Source: JBDKJS01 sp039806065 (GTDB lineage: Bacteria; Bacteroidota; Bacteroidia; AKYH767-A; 2013-40CM-41-45). From it: a stretch of DNA of 17,362 nucleotides. Below, piece by piece: positions 13,904 to 17,362 of this stretch; the stretch's first letter is position 1; each line of letters begins with the position of its first letter. The notes under the pieces were generated by a model, which had not been told where the DNA came from, searched no databases, and worked only from the letters and a program-made list of their open reading frames with translations. Position numbers and translations under genes: made by a program. The stretch spans positions 1 to 17,362 of the forward strand of contig JBDKJS010000097.1 in NCBI GenBank assembly GCA_039806065.1. Direction: 5' to 3'.

Positions 13904-13911
13904 CAAAGCTA
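13904..13911 (-). promoter_or_regulatory. -7 promoter element for the M1 aminopeptidase gene
   Basis: The minus strand reads TAGCTTTG, matching TAnnTTTG, ending 18 bases before the ATG at 13885. It sits within the reading frame that would extend from a TTG at 13915, which supports the shorter protein. Confidence 0.5.
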
Positions 13912-14028
13912 GCAAGAAAAATGAAAATACTGACCGTCCGTTAATGCTTGTAAAAAACGCGATCTACCTGCACTTACGATTAATCAAATTATAAAAATTC
14001 AAAATTTTTTTGCTCACTAAATTATGTG

Positions 14029-14036
14029 TATTTTTA
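14029..14036 (+). promoter_or_regulatory. weak -7-like element before the type B T9SS protein gene
   Basis: TATTTTTA differs from TAnnTTTG only in the last base. TTTG lies 16 bp upstream (14009-14012). If real, transcription would start almost at the ATG at 14042 and exclude the alternative ATG at 14024, which overlaps the spacer. Confidence 0.3.
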
Positions 14037-14041
14037 CATGG

Positions 14042-16669
14042 ATGAACAAGGTTATTTTACTCTTCCTATTTTTAGCACTTGGCATTCAATCAAGTGCCAC
14101 ACACAATAGAGCAGGAGAAATAACTTATGAATGTTTAGGTGGCTTAACCTATAGAGTTACCATTACTACATATACTAAAACATCTGGTCAAAGCATTAAT
14201 GCCGATAGGCCACAATTAGACAGTGTTAAGTGGGGTGATGGCACAAGGAGTACCTTTGTGCGAGACAATTTTTTAGATCTTGGAAATGATGTAAGACGCA
14301 ATGTTTACATTAACACGCATACTTATCCTGGCAACGGAGTTTTTACGATTCAAATGGAAGACCCTAATAGAAATGCGGGTGTGGTAAATATACCAGCATC
14401 AGTGGATGTAGTATTTTATATAGAAACAACTTTAATCATCAATGCTTTTATGCCATGCAATAGTTCTCCAAAATTATTGTATCCACCCATTGATAGAGGA
14501 TGTAGGGGAGTAGCGTTTGTACACAATCCCATAGCATTTGATGTAGAAGGAGATAGTATTTCTTACGAACTAACAGAATGCAAGGCAGCTGGAGGAACCA
14601 ATATTTTAGGATATAGAAATCCCTATGCTACTAATTCTTATTCTTTAAATTCCATAACAGGCGATTTAATTTGGGATACCCCTGATACGATTGGTGAATA
14701 CAATGTTGCATTCTTAGTAAAGGAATGGAGAAACGGCAGTTTGCTTAGTGTTATCACCCGCGATATGCAAATTGAGATAGGCACTTGCACCAATACCCCG
14801 CCCGATATATCCAATGTAAATGACACTTGCATTATTGCAGGATCTCAAATAGCCTTTGCAGTTTGTGCAACTGATGCCGAGAATGACAATGTAACGTTAA
14901 GTGCTAGCGGTGGTCCATTTCAAGTGTCTAATGTAGCCACATTCCCTACCATCACAGCACCCACAACTGCCTGCAGTAATTTTGAATGGAGTACCACCTG
15001 CGACAACATTCGAACACAGCCCTACCAAGTGGCCTTCAGAGCAGTAGATGACAATCCGCAGGTAAATTTGGTAAGTCTTAAAAATGTTTTTATAAAAGTT
15101 ATAGGTCCTGCACCACAAACCAATGCAGCTGTGGCCTTGGCAGGAAATATAGTGTTGAATTGGACCGGTACCACTTGCCAGCAAGCAGTTACTGGCTTCC
15201 AAATTTTTAGGAAGGGAGGATTTTTCACAGGAACGTTCAATTGTCCTTGCGAAACCGGAGTGGGAGGAAACAATAATTTTCAACTCATAGCCACTGTGGC
15301 TGATTCCATCTTTAATTACACCGACAATAACAATGGAGCTGGATTGGCTATTGGCGTTAATTATTGCTACGCCATAGTGGCTGTTTATAATGGAGGAGCA
15401 CTTTCTTGCCCGAGTCCAATAGCTTGTGCTAAGCTATCGAAAGATTTACCAGTTATAACCAATGTAAGTGTTGAGCAAACTTCAACGAGCAACGGTAAGG
15501 ACAGTATTGCATGGAGCGCACCTACCGATATTGACACCTTAAATTTTCCACCCCCATACAGTTACCAATTGTATAGAGCCGATGGATTTTCTGGGGGCAA
15601 CTACACCTTCGTAGCCAATTTTAACACACTTTTTGATACCCTTTATCTCGATTCTGGAATAAATACATTTAATGGCCCCTCTAATTACAAACTAGAATTT
15701 TTCTATACGCTCAATGGTTTAGCCACCCTCAAAGGAACAGCACAAACAGCTTCAAGTATCTTTTTGACTTTAGTGCCCACCGATAATCAAATTAATCTTA
15801 GTTGGCAGGAAGTGGTTCAGTGGGATAATTTGAATTATGAAATTTATCGCCAAGATAATGGCAGTGGCCCATTTGTGTTGGTTGGATCCACTAACTTTCA
15901 AACTTTTTCCGATACAGGCCTGGTCAATGGCGTTAATTATTGTTATTATGTGCAAAGCGTTGGCACTTTTAGTTCAGGTGATGGCTTTAGAGATCCAATA
16001 TTAAATAAGAGTCAACTCACCTGTGCTGTTCCTTTTGATAATGTTGCACCATGTCAACCATTGTTGACAGTTCTTCCTGACTGCATAGCCCAAACCAATT
16101 TACTTAACTGGCAAATTCTAACAGCACCATGCAACAATGATATAAGTAGTTTTAATATCTACTATTCCCCTGGCGATTCTAATAATTTCGAATGGTTATT
16201 AAACATCCCCGATGGTTCAATTAGAAGTTTTACTCATGCTAATTTAATATCCATCACGGGCTGCTATAAGCTTACTGCCATGGATAGTATGGGCAATGAA
16301 AGTGAAGCTGCCTTATACTGCATTGATACCTGTAGGCAATACAACCTGCCAAACGTATTCACCCCTAATGGCGATGGCAACAACGATTTATGGCATGCTT
16401 GCGACACCACCACGGATCTCTTGTACATAGAAAAATGCAAGCCGTATAAAAATGTTAAATCAGTGCTTTTAAAGGTTTATAACCGATGGGGCCAAATCGT
16501 TTATAGTACGGATAAAATAGTTGTAGATTGGGATGGAAAGGAGCGCAACACGGGAAGAGAATGCCCAGAAGGAGTTTATTATTATACAGCAGAAGTAAAA
16601 TTTTACCGTCTTAAAGGCGATGAAACAATAACCTTAAATGGATTTGTTCACCTCTTACGAGGAAAATAA
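14042..16669 (+). CDS. secreted multidomain protein with gliding-motility-associated (CHU_C, T9SS type B) C-terminal domain
   Basis: This is an 875-aa exported protein of unknown activity. The signal peptide is MNKVILLFLFLALGIQSSA, with cleavage probably before THNRAGEITYEC. An N-terminal module of about 220 residues (HNRAGEITYECLGGLTYRVTITTYTKTSGQ, DSVKWGDGT, then a Cys-containing stretch with DVEGDSISYEL) is a type seen repeatedly in Bacteroidetes CHU_C proteins. The middle (about 330-740) looks like fibronectin-type-III-like beta modules, with recurring Y-x-I/L-Y/F-R motifs such as FQIFRKG, YQLYRADG and YEIYRQDNG. The C-terminal domain at 771-875 carries NVFTPNGDGNNDLW, VYNRWGQIVY, DWDGKERNTG and CPEGVYYYTAEVKF, the standard type B T9SS signal. 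A surface adhesin or matrix role is plausible but not shown. An in-frame ATG at 14024 would add six residues (MCIFTW) before the signal peptide and is less likely. Confidence 0.9.
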   Translation: MNKVILLFLFLALGIQSSATHNRAGEITYECLGGLTYRVTITTYTKTSGQSINADRPQLDSVKWGDGTRSTFVRDNFLDLGNDVRRNVYINTHTYPGNGVFTIQMEDPNRNAGVVNIPASVDVVFYIETTLIINAFMPCNSSPKLLYPPIDRGCRGVAFVHNPIAFDVEGDSISYELTECKAAGGTNILGYRNPYATNSYSLNSITGDLIWDTPDTIGEYNVAFLVKEWRNGSLLSVITRDMQIEIGTCTNTPPDISNVNDTCIIAGSQIAFAVCATDAENDNVTLSASGGPFQVSNVATFPTITAPTTACSNFEWSTTCDNIRTQPYQVAFRAVDDNPQVNLVSLKNVFIKVIGPAPQTNAAVALAGNIVLNWTGTTCQQAVTGFQIFRKGGFFTGTFNCPCETGVGGNNNFQLIATVADSIFNYTDNNNGAGLAIGVNYCYAIVAVYNGGALSCPSPIACAKLSKDLPVITNVSVEQTSTSNGKDSIAWSAPTDIDTLNFPPPYSYQLYRADGFSGGNYTFVANFNTLFDTLYLDSGINTFNGPSNYKLEFFYTLNGLATLKGTAQTASSIFLTLVPTDNQINLSWQEVVQWDNLNYEIYRQDNGSGPFVLVGSTNFQTFSDTGLVNGVNYCYYVQSVGTFSSGDGFRDPILNKSQLTCAVPFDNVAPCQPLLTVLPDCIAQTNLLNWQILTAPCNNDISSFNIYYSPGDSNNFEWLLNIPDGSIRSFTHANLISITGCYKLTAMDSMGNESEAALYCIDTCRQYNLPNVFTPNGDGNNDLWHACDTTTDLLYIEKCKPYKNVKSVLLKVYNRWGQIVYSTDKIVVDWDGKERNTGRECPEGVYYYTAEVKFYRLKGDETITLNGFVHLLRGK

Positions 16670-16696
16670 ATAATATAATTTTATATACATACCATT

Positions 16697-17362
16697 ATGT
16701 CAGATAGCATACACCATGAATGTGGAATAGCCTTGATAAGACTTTTAAAACCACTTGATTTTTATAGGAAAAAGTATGGTTCCAATACCTATGCTATCAA
16801 TAAACTGTATTTGCTGATGGAGAAGCAGCACAACAGAGGGCAAGATGGGGCAGGGGTAATAAATATTAAATTCGATGTAGCCCCTGGGACTCGATACATT
16901 AGTCGTTACAGATCGGTAGAGAAGAATGCCATTGCAGATGTGTTCGCAAAAATAAACGGTTGGTTTAATGAAATAGCCGAAACACAACCAGACAAGTTGA
17001 ATGATACAGATTGGTTAAAGAAGAACATCGCTTTTAGTGGTGAGTTGTTTTTAGGCCACCTAAGATATGGAACATATGGAAAAAATAGTATTGAAACTTG
17101 CCATCCTTTCTTACGGCAAAATAATTGGATGACCAGGAACTTGGCAGTAGCCGGTAATTTTAACATGACCAATGTAGATGAGTTATTTCAGCATTTGGTA
17201 GAGCTGGGTCAGCATCCGAAAGAAAAGGCCGATACGGTAACAGTATTAGAAAACATTGGTCATTTCTTAGATGAGGAAAACGAAGAATTGTATTTTAAGT
17301 TTAAAGAATTAGGCTATAGCAAGCAAGAAATTTCGCCATTGATAGCAGAGCATTTAGATATC
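16697..17362 (+). CDS. large PurF-like amidophosphoribosyltransferase, N-terminal part (3' end outside window)
   Basis: 222 codons from the ATG at 16697 stay open to the right edge. The protein starts MSDSIHHECGIA; Cys9 would be the N-terminal nucleophile of a class II (Ntn) glutamine amidotransferase after removal of an eight-residue propeptide. Further class II hallmarks are HNRGQDGAG at 45-53, GHLRYGTYG at 120-128 with the glutamine-binding Arg123, and AGNFNMTN at 152-159 where E. coli PurF has AHNGNLTN. PurF makes phosphoribosylamine from PRPP and glutamine, the first purine step. The stretch between the first two motifs is about 20-25 residues longer than in E. coli PurF, which fits the larger Bacteroidetes version I recall at roughly 600 aa or more. 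The phosphoribosyltransferase half is outside the window. No clear terminator separates it from the gene 27 bases upstream, nor is there a strong TAnnTTTG box (nearest TAATTTTA). Confidence 0.88.
   Translation, partial: MSDSIHHECGIALIRLLKPLDFYRKKYGSNTYAINKLYLLMEKQHNRGQDGAGVINIKFDVAPGTRYISRYRSVEKNAIADVFAKINGWFNEIAETQPDKLNDTDWLKKNIAFSGELFLGHLRYGTYGKNSIETCHPFLRQNNWMTRNLAVAGNFNMTNVDELFQHLVELGQHPKEKADTVTVLENIGHFLDEENEELYFKFKELGYSKQEISPLIAEHLDI

Noticed and set aside
14897..15283. 128-codon minus-strand frame inside the type B T9SS gene, plus an overlapping 83-codon frame
   Set aside because: Both lie wholly antisense to a convincing secreted-protein gene and show no domain features.

Overview
The window looks like ordinary chromosome from a low-GC Bacteroidetes (Bacteroidota), probably of the Chitinophagales/Sphingobacteriales/Cytophagales type. 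Four things point there. Secreted proteins end in type IX secretion (T9SS) sorting domains of both type A and type B (CHU_C/gliding-motility class). Promoter -7 elements match the Bacteroidetes consensus TAnnTTTG. Shine-Dalgarno sequences are largely absent. MetRS carries a C-terminal EMAPII-like tRNA-binding domain, and the RluB-type pseudouridine synthase has a long disordered N-terminal extension. I see no rRNA, tRNA, CRISPR array, insertion sequence or phage gene.

Layout. (1) 1-182: the last 59 codons of a secreted protein with a type A T9SS sorting domain, cut by the left edge. (2) 284-3320, minus strand: an L,D-carboxypeptidase (ldcA-like) overlapping yraN by 4 bases, then an rluB-like pseudouridine synthase with its own promoter and a 3 x 132-bp in-frame repeat. 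(3) 3380-5404, plus: metG, divergent from ldcA across a 59-bp gap holding two opposed -7 boxes; a strong bidirectional hairpin terminator follows. (4) 5465-9494, minus: two genes 22 bp apart. These are a secreted parallel beta-helix protein and a 998-aa T9SS cargo with four exact-length 71-aa repeats, five PKD-like modules and a type A sorting domain. (5) 9495-9870: a 376-bp regulatory gap. (6) 9871-12012, plus: a soluble four-PAS protein with a degenerate histidine-kinase dimerisation segment (phospho-acceptor His replaced by Gln), no ATPase domain, and an intact C-terminal receiver domain. (7) 12002-13885, minus: an M1/LTA4-hydrolase-like lipoprotein aminopeptidase whose 3' end overlaps the PAS gene by 11 bases. 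(8) 14042-16669, plus: a large secreted protein with a type B (gliding-motility) C-terminal domain. (9) 16697-17362, plus: the 5' part of a large PurF-like amidophosphoribosyltransferase, cut by the right edge.

How they work together. Most are unrelated housekeeping genes (translation, rRNA modification, wall recycling, purine synthesis, peptide degradation) interspersed with envelope and secreted proteins. The only likely functional pair is the beta-helix/71-aa-repeat secreted operon. The four-PAS regulator diverges from it, and a regulatory link is possible but not shown. Several apparent ORF starts at TTG or GTG codons are better replaced by internal ATGs; for three genes a -7 box lies inside the over-extended reading frame. 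The least ordinary items are the kinase-dead PAS-receiver protein and the 71-aa repeat array.
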